This document shows positions 5,525-11,749 of a stretch of 11,749 nt of DNA, one piece after another. This DNA is from an uncultured Oscillospiraceae bacterium (GTDB taxonomy: Bacteria > Bacillota > Clostridia > Oscillospirales > Oscillospiraceae). The position numbers and the translations under genes were made by a program. The notes beneath the pieces are model-generated. The model was not told the origin of the DNA. It was given only the letters and a program-made list of their open reading frames with translations, and searched no databases. Numbering within the stretch: position 1 is the first letter of the stretch; each line of letters begins with the position of its first letter. The stretch lies in contig CAADVN010000168.1 in the NCBI GenBank assembly GCA_900752445.1, positions 1 to 11,749 of the forward strand, read 5' to 3'.

Positions 5525-7461
5525 CATTCGTCCTCCTTCCCCGCCTGTTCGCGGGTGTAATTGAGCAGGCCGCCGGCCAGCAGGATGTCCCTCTGCCTCG
5601 GCGTTATCGTCATTCTGACCTTTATCTCGCGGTCGCCGCACCTGAGCGTGACGCCCTCGCCCCTCGCGGCGGCGGCTATCTGGGCGTGCACGTTCTCTAT
5701 GGTCACTTCGTCGCCCTCGGCGAGAGCCTCATAGTCGCTCTCGTCCTCGAGGCAGAGCGGCAGGATGCCGTTATTAATGAGATTAGCCCTGTGTATCCGG
5801 GCAAAGCCCAGGGCTATGACGCCCTTGACGCCCAGGTACAGCGGCGCGAGAGCCGCGTGCTCGCGGCTGGAGCCCTGGCCGTAGTTCTGGCCCGCCACGA
5901 TGAAGCCGCCGCCCTGCTCCTGCGCGCGCTTCGGAAAATCCGCGTCGCAGGGAGTCAGGCAGAACTCCGACAGGTAGGGCACGTTCGAGCGGTATGGCAG
6001 GAGCTTCGCGTTCGAGGGCATGATGTGGTCGGTGGTTATATTGTCGCCGAGCTTTATGAGCACCCGGCCCTCGATCGTCTCCGCCGGGGCCTTGGCCTTC
6101 GGGAAGGGCTTTATATTCGGCCCGCGCACGACCTCTACGCTGTCGGGGTCATCCGAGGGCGCGAGCACCATGCTGTCGTCGGCCATGAAACGCTCCGGCA
6201 GTTCAGGCTTTTCCACCGGCGTCCAGGTCTCGGGGTCTGTCAGCACGCCTGTGATGGCCGAGACCGCAGCGGTCTCCGGGCTCACCAGCCACACGCTGGC
6301 CGAGGCCGTGCCGCTCCTGCCGCAGAAGTTGCGGTTGAAGGTCCTGAGGCTCACCGCGTCCGTCGCCGGGGCCTGGCCCATGCCTATGCAGGGCCCGCAG
6401 GCGCACTCCAGTATCCTCGCGCCCGCCGCTACCATCTTCGCCAGCGCCCCGTTCGAGGCCAGCATCGTCAGCACCTGCCTCGAGCCGGGCGAGATGACGA
6501 GGCTCACGTTCGGCGCGACCTTGTGCCCGTCAAGTATCTCCGCCACCTTCATCATGTCCGCATACGACGAATTCGTGCAGCTGCCGATGGCGACCTGGTC
6601 GATCTTTATCCCGGCCTTGTCCGCGACCCGCGCCACGTTGTCCGGGCTGTGCGGCATGGCCGCCAGCGGGTGCAGGGCCGAGAGGTCTATCGTGATAGCC
6701 TCGTCGTACTCCGCGTCGGGGTCGGCTTTCAGCTCCGACCAGTCGGAGAGCCTGCCCTGCGCGGCGAAGAACTCACGCGTCACCTCATCGCTCGGGAACA
6801 CCGTCGTCGTCGCGCCCAGCTCCGCGCCCATGTTCGCTATCGTAGCGCGCTCGGGCACCGAGAGGCCCGCGAGGCCCTCTCCGGCGTACTCCATTATCTT
6901 CGCCACGCCGCCCTTGACGCTCAGCCGCCGCAGCACCTCGAGGATGACGTCCTTCGCCGTGACCATGGGCCTGAGTTTCCCCACCAGCTCGACCTTGCAG
7001 ATCTTCGGCATGGCGAGGTAATACGCGCCGCCGCCCATGGCTACCGCCACGTCGAGGCCGCCCGCGCCTATGGCAAGCATGCCGGCAGCGCCGCAGGTCG
7101 GAGTATGACTGTCCGAGCCGAGCAGGGTCTGGCCGGGCACGGAAAAGCGCTCGAGCTGCACCTGGTGGCAGATGCCGTTGCCGGGCCGTGAGAACCAGAT
7201 GCCGTGCTTTGCCGCGACGGTCTGGATGTACTTGTGGTCGTCAGCGTTCTCGAATCCGGACTGGAGCATGTTGTGGTCTATGTAGGCCACGGAGCGCTTC
7301 GTCTTGACCTTCTCAGTCCCCATGGCCTCGAGCTGCAGGTACGCCATCGTGCCCGTAGAGTCCTGGGTCAGGGTCTGGTCTATCCTTATCGCTATCTCGC
7401 CGCCGGGCGTCAGGTCGCCCGAGACGAGGTGGCTCGCTATCAGTTTCTGCGCTGCGTTCAT
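5524..7461 (-). CDS. Aconitate hydratase (single-chain, about 645 aa type)
   Basis: 645 residues. It isomerises citrate to isocitrate through cis-aconitate using a [4Fe-4S] cluster. Domains: catalytic LeuC-like part at about 1-420 and swivelling LeuD-like part at about 455-640 in one chain. Cluster ligands are visible as Cys295 (GSCTNSS) and Cys355/Cys358 (CACGPCIG); substrate-binding GSDSHTPTCG lies at 115-124 and GQGSSREHAAL at 528-537 in the C-terminal domain. The size and motifs fit the short bacterial (Aquifex-type) aconitases rather than the ~900-residue AcnA or AcnB. A homoaconitase or isopropylmalate isomerase is less likely, because those usually have separate subunits and the neighbours make and use citrate/isocitrate. 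The ATG overlaps the Re-citrate synthase stop by 4 bp (ATGA); GGAGG is about 10 nt upstream. It is the middle gene of the three-gene citrate operon. Confidence 0.93.
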   Translation of the reverse strand: MNAAQKLIASHLVSGDLTPGGEIAIRIDQTLTQDSTGTMAYLQLEAMGTEKVKTKRSVAYIDHNMLQSGFENADDHKYIQTVAAKHGIWFSRPGNGICHQVQLERFSVPGQTLLGSDSHTPTCGAAGMLAIGAGGLDVAVAMGGGAYYLAMPKICKVELVGKLRPMVTAKDVILEVLRRLSVKGGVAKIMEYAGEGLAGLSVPERATIANMGAELGATTTVFPSDEVTREFFAAQGRLSDWSELKADPDAEYDEAITIDLSALHPLAAMPHSPDNVARVADKAGIKIDQVAIGSCTNSSYADMMKVAEILDGHKVAPNVSLVISPGSRQVLTMLASNGALAKMVAAGARILECACGPCIGMGQAPATDAVSLRTFNRNFCGRSGTASASVWLVSPETAAVSAITGVLTDPETWTPVEKPELPERFMADDSMVLAPSDDPDSVEVVRGPNIKPFPKAKAPAETIEGRVLIKLGDNITTDHIMPSNAKLLPYRSNVPYLSEFCLTPCDADFPKRAQEQGGGFIVAGQNYGQGSSREHAALAPLYLGVKGVIALGFARIHRANLINNGILPLCLEDESDYEALAEGDEVTIENVHAQIAAAARGEGVTLRCGDREIKVRMTITPRQRDILLAGGLLNYTREQAGKEDE

Positions 7462-8813
7462 GCTTCATCCGCCTCCATCTGCTTATATACGTTCCATAGC
7501 TCCGAATCGCCTATGTTCGTGACGCGCCCGGCCTCGTACTGGTCGTCAACCCAATTCTTGAGTATGTGTACTATCTCCTCGGTCTTCGCCACGGGCCTGC
7601 CCAGCTTCTGCGTCAGCCAGACCGCTATGCCCGCCGCGCCGGAATTGCGCGAGATGCCCACACGCGGCGGGCTTTTCAGTATCTTCCGCGTGTCGAAGAT
7701 GCTGTATATCTCCTCGTCCTTCAAAAGCCCGTCGGCGTGTATGCCCGCCTGCGTCGTATTGAAGCTCTCGCCCACAAAGGGTGTGTTCGCAGGGATATGA
7801 TAGCCCAGCTCCCGCTCGTAGTAGTCCGCTATGTCGCGGATGACAGTAGTATCCATGCCGTCCAGCGTGCCGCGCAGCTGCGCGTACTCGATGACCATGG
7901 CCTCAAGCGGGGTATTGCCCGTGCGTTCGCCTATGCCCAGCAGCGAGCAGTTAACCGACGAGGCGCCGTAGAGCCAGGCCGTCGCCGAGTTCACGACCGC
8001 CTTGTAAAAGTCGTTGTGCCCGTGCCACTCCAGAAGCTCAGATGGGAAACCGCCGTAGTTGCGCAGGCCGTAGACTATGCCCGGCACGCTCCGGGGCATC
8101 GAGGCGCCGGCATAGGGCACACCATAGCCCATCGTGTCGCAGGCGCGTATCTTGATGGGTATGCCGCTCTGGCGCATGAGCTCGCTTATCTCGTGCGCAA
8201 AGGGCACTACAAAGCCGTAAAAATCCGCGCGCGTGATGTCCTCAAAGTGGCAGCGAGGATAGATGCCCGCGTCCAGCGCGTCCTTTATGACGGCGAGGTA
8301 CCCGTCCACCGCCTGGCGGCGGGTCTTTTTGAGCTTCTTATATATGTGATAGTCCGAACAGCTGACCAGTATGCCGCACTCCCTCAGTCCCAGGTCGCGG
8401 GCGAGCTTGAAATCCTCGCGGCTGGCGCGTATCCAGCCCGTTATCTCCGGGAACTCGTAGCCCAGCTCCTGGCACATGCGCAGGGCCTTCCTGTCCCTTT
8501 CGCTGTAGACGAAGAACTCCGACTGCCGGATGATGCCCTTCGGCCCGCCCAGCCTGTGCAGCAGCTTGAAGAGCTCGACTATCTGCTCCGGCTCGTAGGG
8601 CGCGCGGCTCTGCTGCCCGTCCCGGAAGGTCGTGTCGGTTATCCAGATCTGCTCCGGCGGGTTCGCCGGGGTCAGGCGGAAGTTGAAGGTACACTTGGGT
8701 ATCTCCTCATATGGGAACATGTCCCGGTATAGGTTGCCCGTCTCCCTGTCCTGGAGGCTGTACTTGTACTCGCACTCCATGAGGACGTTGTTTTTGCTGT
8801 TGAGCTCTATCAT
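7458..8813 (-). CDS. Re-citrate synthase (homocitrate/isopropylmalate synthase-like)
   Basis: 451 residues. A DRE-TIM metallolyase: WITDTTFRDGQQSR (57-70) gives the Asp-Arg catalytic motif, HGHND (264-268) the metal-binding His pair, and GIHADG another conserved His. Such enzymes condense acetyl-CoA with a 2-oxoacid. In Clostridium kluyveri a homologue of this type is the Re-face citrate synthase, encoded beside aconitase and isocitrate dehydrogenase. Here the same three-gene order occurs and no Si-citrate synthase is seen, so oxaloacetate is the inferred substrate. An alternative is homocitrate synthase, but no other lysine or nitrogenase genes are present. The family is Mn/Co-dependent and oxygen-sensitive. 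The start is fixed by AAGGAG 7 nt before the ATG at 8813. It is first in the operon, with the promoter at 8844-8871; its stop overlaps the aconitase start by 4 bp. Confidence 0.85.
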   Translation of the reverse strand: MIELNSKNNVLMECEYKYSLQDRETGNLYRDMFPYEEIPKCTFNFRLTPANPPEQIWITDTTFRDGQQSRAPYEPEQIVELFKLLHRLGGPKGIIRQSEFFVYSERDRKALRMCQELGYEFPEITGWIRASREDFKLARDLGLRECGILVSCSDYHIYKKLKKTRRQAVDGYLAVIKDALDAGIYPRCHFEDITRADFYGFVVPFAHEISELMRQSGIPIKIRACDTMGYGVPYAGASMPRSVPGIVYGLRNYGGFPSELLEWHGHNDFYKAVVNSATAWLYGASSVNCSLLGIGERTGNTPLEAMVIEYAQLRGTLDGMDTTVIRDIADYYERELGYHIPANTPFVGESFNTTQAGIHADGLLKDEEIYSIFDTRKILKSPPRVGISRNSGAAGIAVWLTQKLGRPVAKTEEIVHILKNWVDDQYEAGRVTNIGDSELWNVYKQMEADEA

Positions 8814-8843
8814 GCCGCCGCTCCTTCCTCAGAGTCTGAACCC

Positions 8844-8871
8844 ATTATAACACCAGAAATGAATTTTGCAA
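8844..8871 (-). promoter_or_regulatory. Promoter of the citrate operon
   Basis: On the minus strand: TTGCAA (8871-8866), a 16-bp spacer and a perfect TATAAT (8849-8844). This gives a leader of roughly 25 nt before the Re-citrate synthase ATG at 8813. Upstream, TTGCAT/ATGCAA recur at 8881-8886, 8922-8927 and 8944-8949, which might be regulator sites. Confidence 0.7.
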
Positions 8872-8954
8872 GAGGCGATTTTGCATATTAGCATGAATAT
8901 TCCCTTATTTAGCCCGCTATTATGCAAGTTATAAGGTGTCGTCTTGCATTACTT

Positions 8955-8991
8955 GGTATAAAGACACCCCGGAGCAGCTAGCTTCGGGGTG
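8955..8991 (-). terminator. Terminator of the cysteine-rich protein gene
   Basis: CACCCCG (8965-8971) pairs with CGGGGTG (8985-8991), with an inner AGC/GCT pairing. On the minus strand it is followed by TCTTTAT. It starts about 12 nt after the stop codon at 9003 and separates this gene from the citrate operon. Confidence 0.75.
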
Positions 8992-9002
8992 CTGTCATAT
9001 GC

Positions 9003-9782
9003 TCAGCCTGCGCTTGAGGAGCAGTCGTTCGAGGGGAAAAACTCCTCGACAGGGAAGCGTATCTGGGAGAAGATCTCGCAGGGGTCGTCGCTGCAGCTGC
9101 CGCCGGCGCACTCCTTTTCGGGGATGCAGTAATCGTAGGCCGGGATGAGCAGCTGGGTATCGCGCTCGAGGCGGATGATGGAGAACTGGCCGAGCGTGAC
9201 ATAGAGCCGGCGCACGGCATCGCCTGTGACGAGGGCCTCGCCGAAGCGGTCAAGGATGCAGGCGGGGATATCATGCCGGTCGTTGTCGCAGCTGACGATG
9301 CAGTTCGCGTCCACGAGCTTCAGGTGGAGCGCGATGGGGTCCACTGCCTCGACGTAGGCGATGGGCATGCCGTCGTCCACGCAGCTGCAATCGCACAGGT
9401 CGGAGGAGAAGGTCTTGACGGTCCCCTCGCCGCCGCAGAGCATCACGCGCTTATCGAAGATGGCGAGTCCGGTGACGGTGTTGCCGCCCGGGAAGGTCTC
9501 GCCCGTTATCTTGTAGAAGTAGGTCACGTCAACGGTATAGTAGCCCTTATTGAAGCTGATGGCCTCGACATTCACCTCAGCATACAGCAGCTCGGCGCTC
9601 TTGGGCCGCACGCTGAACGCGTTGTCTATGTAGGTCTGGGAGCCAACGGTAGGATAGACCCGGAGGTCCTCGATGCAGTCTTTGTCCCTGCAAGAATCGA
9701 ATATTTTCTTGGTATGGACGCAGACGGCTTCCCGGATGCAGGCCGTGCCGTCCACCGGGCCGGGCAAAACCCTGTCTGCCAT
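9003..9782 (-). CDS. Cysteine-rich protein of unknown function
   Basis: 259 residues, soluble, with no signal peptide or membrane segment. The frame extends to 9821, but the start is the ATG at 9782, with AGGAGG 7 nt upstream. It contains 16 Cys, clustered at residues 15-36 (CIREAVC and DSCRDKDC), in the DLCDCSC segment, in NCIVSC, in CIPEKECAGGSCSDDPC and near the C-terminus. Between them is a beta-rich region (AELLYAEVNVEAISFNKGYYTVDVTYFYK split over about 80-108). I recall similar proteins annotated as hypothetical in many Clostridia but do not know a function. The Cys pattern (paired and clustered) suggests metal binding or disulfide cross-linking, as in spore-coat or exosporium proteins. 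A possible mother-cell-type -10 element upstream would agree, but that is weak. Single gene with its own terminator, divergent from the DUF4364-asnA pair. Confidence 0.85.
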   Translation of the reverse strand: MADRVLPGPVDGTACIREAVCVHTKKIFDSCRDKDCIEDLRVYPTVGSQTYIDNAFSVRPKSAELLYAEVNVEAISFNKGYYTVDVTYFYKITGETFPGGNTVTGLAIFDKRVMLCGGEGTVKTFSSDLCDCSCVDDGMPIAYVEAVDPIALHLKLVDANCIVSCDNDRHDIPACILDRFGEALVTGDAVRRLYVTLGQFSIIRLERDTQLLIPAYDYCIPEKECAGGSCSDDPCEIFSQIRFPVEEFFPSNDCSSSAG

Positions 9783-9824
9783 GTTGTTTCCTCCTATTAG
9801 ATAAATTGAAGCGGACTTCATTAC

Positions 9825-9853
9825 AGTGTATGCGCCGCGCTCCCGCTTGTGAA
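9825..9853 (-). promoter_or_regulatory. Candidate promoter of the cysteine-rich protein gene
   Basis: Two overlapping readings on the minus strand. As sigma-A: TTCACA (9853-9848), 17 bp, TACACT (9830-9825). As a mother-cell sigma-K-like site: CACA (9851-9848), 15 bp, CATACACT (9832-9825), which fits CATAnnnT. CATACACT also matches the sigma-E -10 pattern, but no sigma-E -35 is found at the right distance. Sequence alone does not choose. Confidence 0.4.
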
Positions 9854-9882
9854 AATAAATGGTGTACCTCGGGCGCGAACTG

Positions 9883-9891
9883 TGTTATAAT
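9883..9891 (+). promoter_or_regulatory. Extended -10 promoter of the DUF4364-asnA operon
   Basis: TGTTATAAT (9883-9891) is an extended -10 with a perfect TATAAT. The region 17-18 bp upstream (around 9862-9868) has no good -35, as is usual for extended -10 promoters. Transcription would begin near 9898, 23 nt before the ATG at 9921. Confidence 0.6.
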
Positions 9892-9920
9892 GTCGGGGAA
9901 TTCGGTTGGGAGGTGCGGTC

Positions 9921-10454
9921 ATGGAGCGTTTCGGGTTCATCCACGGCGAGCTGGACACAAGGATACTCATACTTTACGTGCTGCGCAGGCTGCCCAGGCC
10001 CGTGGACATGAACACTCTCGCGGAACTCTGCTTCTGCGACAACGGCGTCGGCTGGTTCGAGTATGCCGACTGCCTCGCCGCACTGGTCGAAAACGGCCAC
10101 ATCGAAAAGCTCGACGGCGGCCGCTACCTCATAACCGAGAAAGGCGACAGGAATGGAGAGGCTGCTGAGACCAGCCTGCCCTACTCCGTCCGCAACAAGG
10201 CCAAAAAACTCATAAAGCCCGTGGCAGAGCAGATGAAACGCGACGCCCTTATCGTCACAGAACACAGGGCTGACGGCGGCCATTTCATCGTCACCCTTGC
10301 CCTCTCCGACGAGCAGGGCCAGCTCCTGCGTGTGGAGCTTAGGGCAAAGTCTGAACAGGAAGCGGAACTTTACGAGGCGCGCTTCCGCAAGGACGCAGAG
10401 CTGGACAGCGGCAGGATAATCAATATACTTATGGATGGAGCGACGGATAAATGA
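9921..10454 (+). CDS. DUF4364 family protein, winged-helix-like
   Basis: 177 residues. The start is the ATG at 9921, with GGGAGG 7 nt upstream; an in-frame TTG at 9906 precedes that ribosome-binding site and is not used. The N-terminal 80 residues (RILILYVLRRL, then DMNTLAELCF, then YADCLAALVENGHIEKLDGGRYLIT) have the helix-helix-wing pattern of a winged helix-turn-helix, including the terminal Gly-Tyr-Leu-Ile-Thr hairpin seen in transcription regulators. The C-terminal half alternates strands and helices (HFIVTLALSDEQGQLLRVELR). DUF4364 proteins are common in Clostridia and uncharacterised as far as I know; DNA binding is inferred. It overlaps asnA by 4 bp (ATGA), so the two are translated together, and it may sense or control something linked to asparagine or ammonia. 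Confidence 0.85.
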   Translation: MERFGFIHGELDTRILILYVLRRLPRPVDMNTLAELCFCDNGVGWFEYADCLAALVENGHIEKLDGGRYLITEKGDRNGEAAETSLPYSVRNKAKKLIKPVAEQMKRDALIVTEHRADGGHFIVTLALSDEQGQLLRVELRAKSEQEAELYEARFRKDAELDSGRIINILMDGATDK

Positions 10455-11464
10455 ATACGATAGTCCCGGAAGGCTATAAAAGCATACTCTCAGTCTATGA
10501 TACGCAAAAGGCCATCGGCCTGATGAAGCGTCTGTTTGAGGACAGGTTCGCCGCTGTGCTGAACCTCTTCCGCGTCTCCGCCCCGCTCTTTGTCGAGGGC
10601 AAGAGCGGACTCAACGACAACCTCAACGGCTGGGAACGGCCCGTGGACTTCGACATAGCCCACACCGGCGCACACGCGCAGGTCGTGCAGTCGCTGGCCA
10701 AGTGGAAGCGCCTTGCGCTCAAGCGCTACGACTTCTACCCCGGCAAGGGCATCTACGCCGATATGAACGCCATCCGCCGCGACGAGGACGAGCTCGACAA
10801 CCTCCACTCCGTCTACGTCGACCAGTGGGACTGGGAAAAGGTCATCCTGCCCGAGAACCGGAACCTCGACTACCTCAAGAGCACTGTCATGGACATAGTC
10901 GGAGCCATGTGCGACACTCAGGACACGCTGCAGGCCATCTACCCCGCCCTCACCTGCCTTGGCAAGATAAAGCGTCAGGTGAGCTTTGTCACCGCCCAGG
11001 AGCTGGAGGACCGCTGGCCGGAGCTTACGCCCAAACAGCGCGAGCATGAGTACCTGCGCGAGCACGGCACGGCCTTCATCATCGGTATTGGCGCGCCGCT
11101 CAAGTCCGGCAAGCCGCACGACGGGCGCTCGCCCGACTACGACGACTGGAGCCTGAACGGGGACATCCTGGTGTGGTACGATACTCTGGGCTGCGCCTTC
11201 GAGCTCTCGAGTATGGGCATCAGGGTCGATCCGCAGTCCCTGGACAAGCAGCTGAGTATGGCAGACTGCGACGACAGGCGTGAGCTTATGTACCACAAAA
11301 TGCTATTGAACGGCGAGCTCCCCCTGACCATCGGCGGCGGCATAGGGCAGTCCCGCATGTCGATGCTCATGCTCGGCAAGGCGCACATCGGCGAGGTCCA
11401 GGCCTCCGTCTGGGACGAGGAGACCATCGAGGCCTGCAAAAAAGCCGGTATCATGCTGCTGTGA
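10451..11464 (+). CDS. asnA: Aspartate-ammonia ligase (asparagine synthetase A)
   Basis: 337 residues (E. coli AsnA is 330). A cytoplasmic enzyme that makes asparagine from aspartate, ammonia and ATP, releasing AMP and PPi. It is related to class II aminoacyl-tRNA synthetases. Seen: the N-terminal AIGLMKRLFEDRF and LNLFRVSAPLFV, GLNDNLNGWERPVDF, KWKRLALKRYDF, DQWDWEKVI (aspartate/ATP-site region), and the C-terminal GGGIGQSRMSMLML at 295-308, the class II motif-3 segment with its ATP-binding Arg. The start ATG overlaps the DUF4364 stop (ATGA), with GGAG about 10 nt upstream. It is full length, last in its operon, with a terminator beginning 16 nt after the stop. It uses free ammonia rather than glutamine, fitting a cell that assimilates ammonia. 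Confidence 0.97.
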   Translation: MNTIVPEGYKSILSVYDTQKAIGLMKRLFEDRFAAVLNLFRVSAPLFVEGKSGLNDNLNGWERPVDFDIAHTGAHAQVVQSLAKWKRLALKRYDFYPGKGIYADMNAIRRDEDELDNLHSVYVDQWDWEKVILPENRNLDYLKSTVMDIVGAMCDTQDTLQAIYPALTCLGKIKRQVSFVTAQELEDRWPELTPKQREHEYLREHGTAFIIGIGAPLKSGKPHDGRSPDYDDWSLNGDILVWYDTLGCAFELSSMGIRVDPQSLDKQLSMADCDDRRELMYHKMLLNGELPLTIGGGIGQSRMSMLMLGKAHIGEVQASVWDEETIEACKKAGIMLL

Positions 11465-11480
11465 TCCTGCGCACAATTGT

Positions 11481-11526
11481 ACTCCGCTGGCATACACTCC
11501 TGAGATGCCGGCGGAGTATTTTTATT
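11481..11526 (+). terminator. Rho-independent terminator after asnA
   Basis: A 12-bp stem (11481-11492 with 11506-11517, one T-G pair) and a 13-nt loop, followed by ATTTTTATT. The flanking GCACAAT/ATTGTGC (11471-11477 and 11524-11530) could extend it. Confidence 0.85.
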
Positions 11527-11599
11527 GTGCAGAAGCTTAATTTAAGCAATATGCTGTGTTTTTATTAATTATTCGGTACTATATTGTGTAATTAGCCGA

Positions 11600-11627
11600 T
11601 TGACAATTTAAAGTAAAGTGGTATAAT
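11600..11627 (+). promoter_or_regulatory. Consensus sigma-A promoter of the T-box transcript
   Basis: TTGACA (11600-11605), a 16-bp spacer and TATAAT (11622-11627), with a TG one base before the -10 (extended). This is the only exact consensus -35 in the window and lies in an AT-rich stretch. The transcript would begin near 11634. Confidence 0.88.
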
Positions 11628-11633
11628 GCACAC

Positions 11634-11749
11634 AACTGAAAGACAGTTACAGGCTGTGACTGCGCAGAGTACCCGGATTTTGAGCCTGCAGAGAAGTGCC
11701 GGTCGGTGCAAGGCACGAGGCGAGAGCCGGGGAATACACGCAAGAGCCG
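11634..11749 (+). promoter_or_regulatory. T-box riboswitch leader, tyrosine specifier (5' part)
   Basis: T-box leaders bind uncharged tRNA and control read-through of a downstream terminator. Stem I is visible from base to tip: GGCT (11652-11655) pairs with AGCC (11745-11748); a kink-turn-like GA/AG region follows; TGCG (11661-11664) pairs with CGCA (11739-11742). The specifier loop has AGTA (11668-11671) opposite GAA (11732-11734) and the specifier TAC at 11735-11737, followed by A. Above it CCCGG (11672-11676) pairs with CCGGG, then comes an AGAGA bulge, and the distal hairpin GTGCC/GGCAC carries the typical GGTCGGTGCAA loop (11701-11711). TAC means tRNA-Tyr, so the regulated gene, beyond the window, is probably a tyrosyl-tRNA synthetase or an aromatic amino-acid gene. 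The T-box sequence and terminator/antiterminator lie outside the window. Confidence 0.85.

Noticed and set aside
5525..5641. N-terminal extension of the isocitrate dehydrogenase frame to 5641
   Set aside because: It lies inside aconitase in another frame. The AGGAGG site and family alignment put the start at 5524 or 5527.
5509..7191. A 560-codon open frame on the plus strand, opposite aconitase
   Set aside because: It is antisense to a clear aconitase. Long opposite frames are common in GC-rich genes with strong codon bias, and the protein is Arg/His/Val-rich without recognisable motifs.
8936..9148. Short plus-strand frame over the 3' end of the cysteine-rich gene
   Set aside because: It is Arg/Ser-rich shadow coding, includes the terminator hairpin, and has no ribosome-binding site.
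1..11749. CRISPR array, insertion sequence or prophage genes
   Set aside because: No spaced short repeats, transposase or phage-like reading frames were seen. The only sizeable repeat is the 65-bp pair.

Overview
The window looks like a chromosomal segment of a GC-rich, anaerobic, probably spore-forming Clostridia member, most likely of the Oscillospiraceae type. This rests on the high GC with G/C-ending codons, a rubredoxin, an SLH-anchored surface protein, a DUF4364-asnA pair, a tyrosine-type T-box leader, and an Re-type citrate synthase operon in place of an ordinary Si-citrate synthase. The assignment is inference from gene content.

Left part (1-2820). A surface-protein fragment runs leftwards off the edge and has no visible start. 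Next to it, pointing right, come a strong promoter, a 51-residue rubredoxin with an unusual first cysteine knuckle, and a clear terminator. A secreted 672-residue protein with SLH-like repeats follows; its C-terminal region carries a Cys-His-Asp arrangement like that of transglutaminase/papain-like folds. It also ends in a clear terminator.

Middle (2820-8900). A MATE-family exporter with its own promoter runs right. It converges on a leftward unit whose end is marked by a perfect 65-bp direct repeat, each copy holding a terminator for the leftward strand. In the direction of transcription that unit contains a homocitrate-synthase-like Re-citrate synthase, an aconitase and an isocitrate dehydrogenase, with 4-bp or 1-bp start/stop overlaps, followed by a tRNA-Gly(CCC) that has its own promoter. 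The three enzymes convert oxaloacetate plus acetyl-CoA to citrate, isocitrate and 2-oxoglutarate, the oxidative half-TCA route that supplies glutamate in strict anaerobes.

Right part (8900-11749). A cysteine-rich protein of unknown function (leftward, own terminator) is divergent from a DUF4364-asnA operon (rightward, own terminator). The last ~150 bases hold a consensus sigma-A promoter and the Stem I of a T-box riboswitch whose specifier reads TAC (Tyr). The regulated gene lies beyond the window.

Most of the window is ordinary metabolism. The points most worth a second look are the shortened rubredoxin knuckle, the duplicated terminator next to the tRNA gene, the Cys-His-Asp SLH protein, the cysteine-rich protein, the coenzyme-site residues of the isocitrate dehydrogenase, and recurrent TTGCAT/TTGCAA motifs at promoters.
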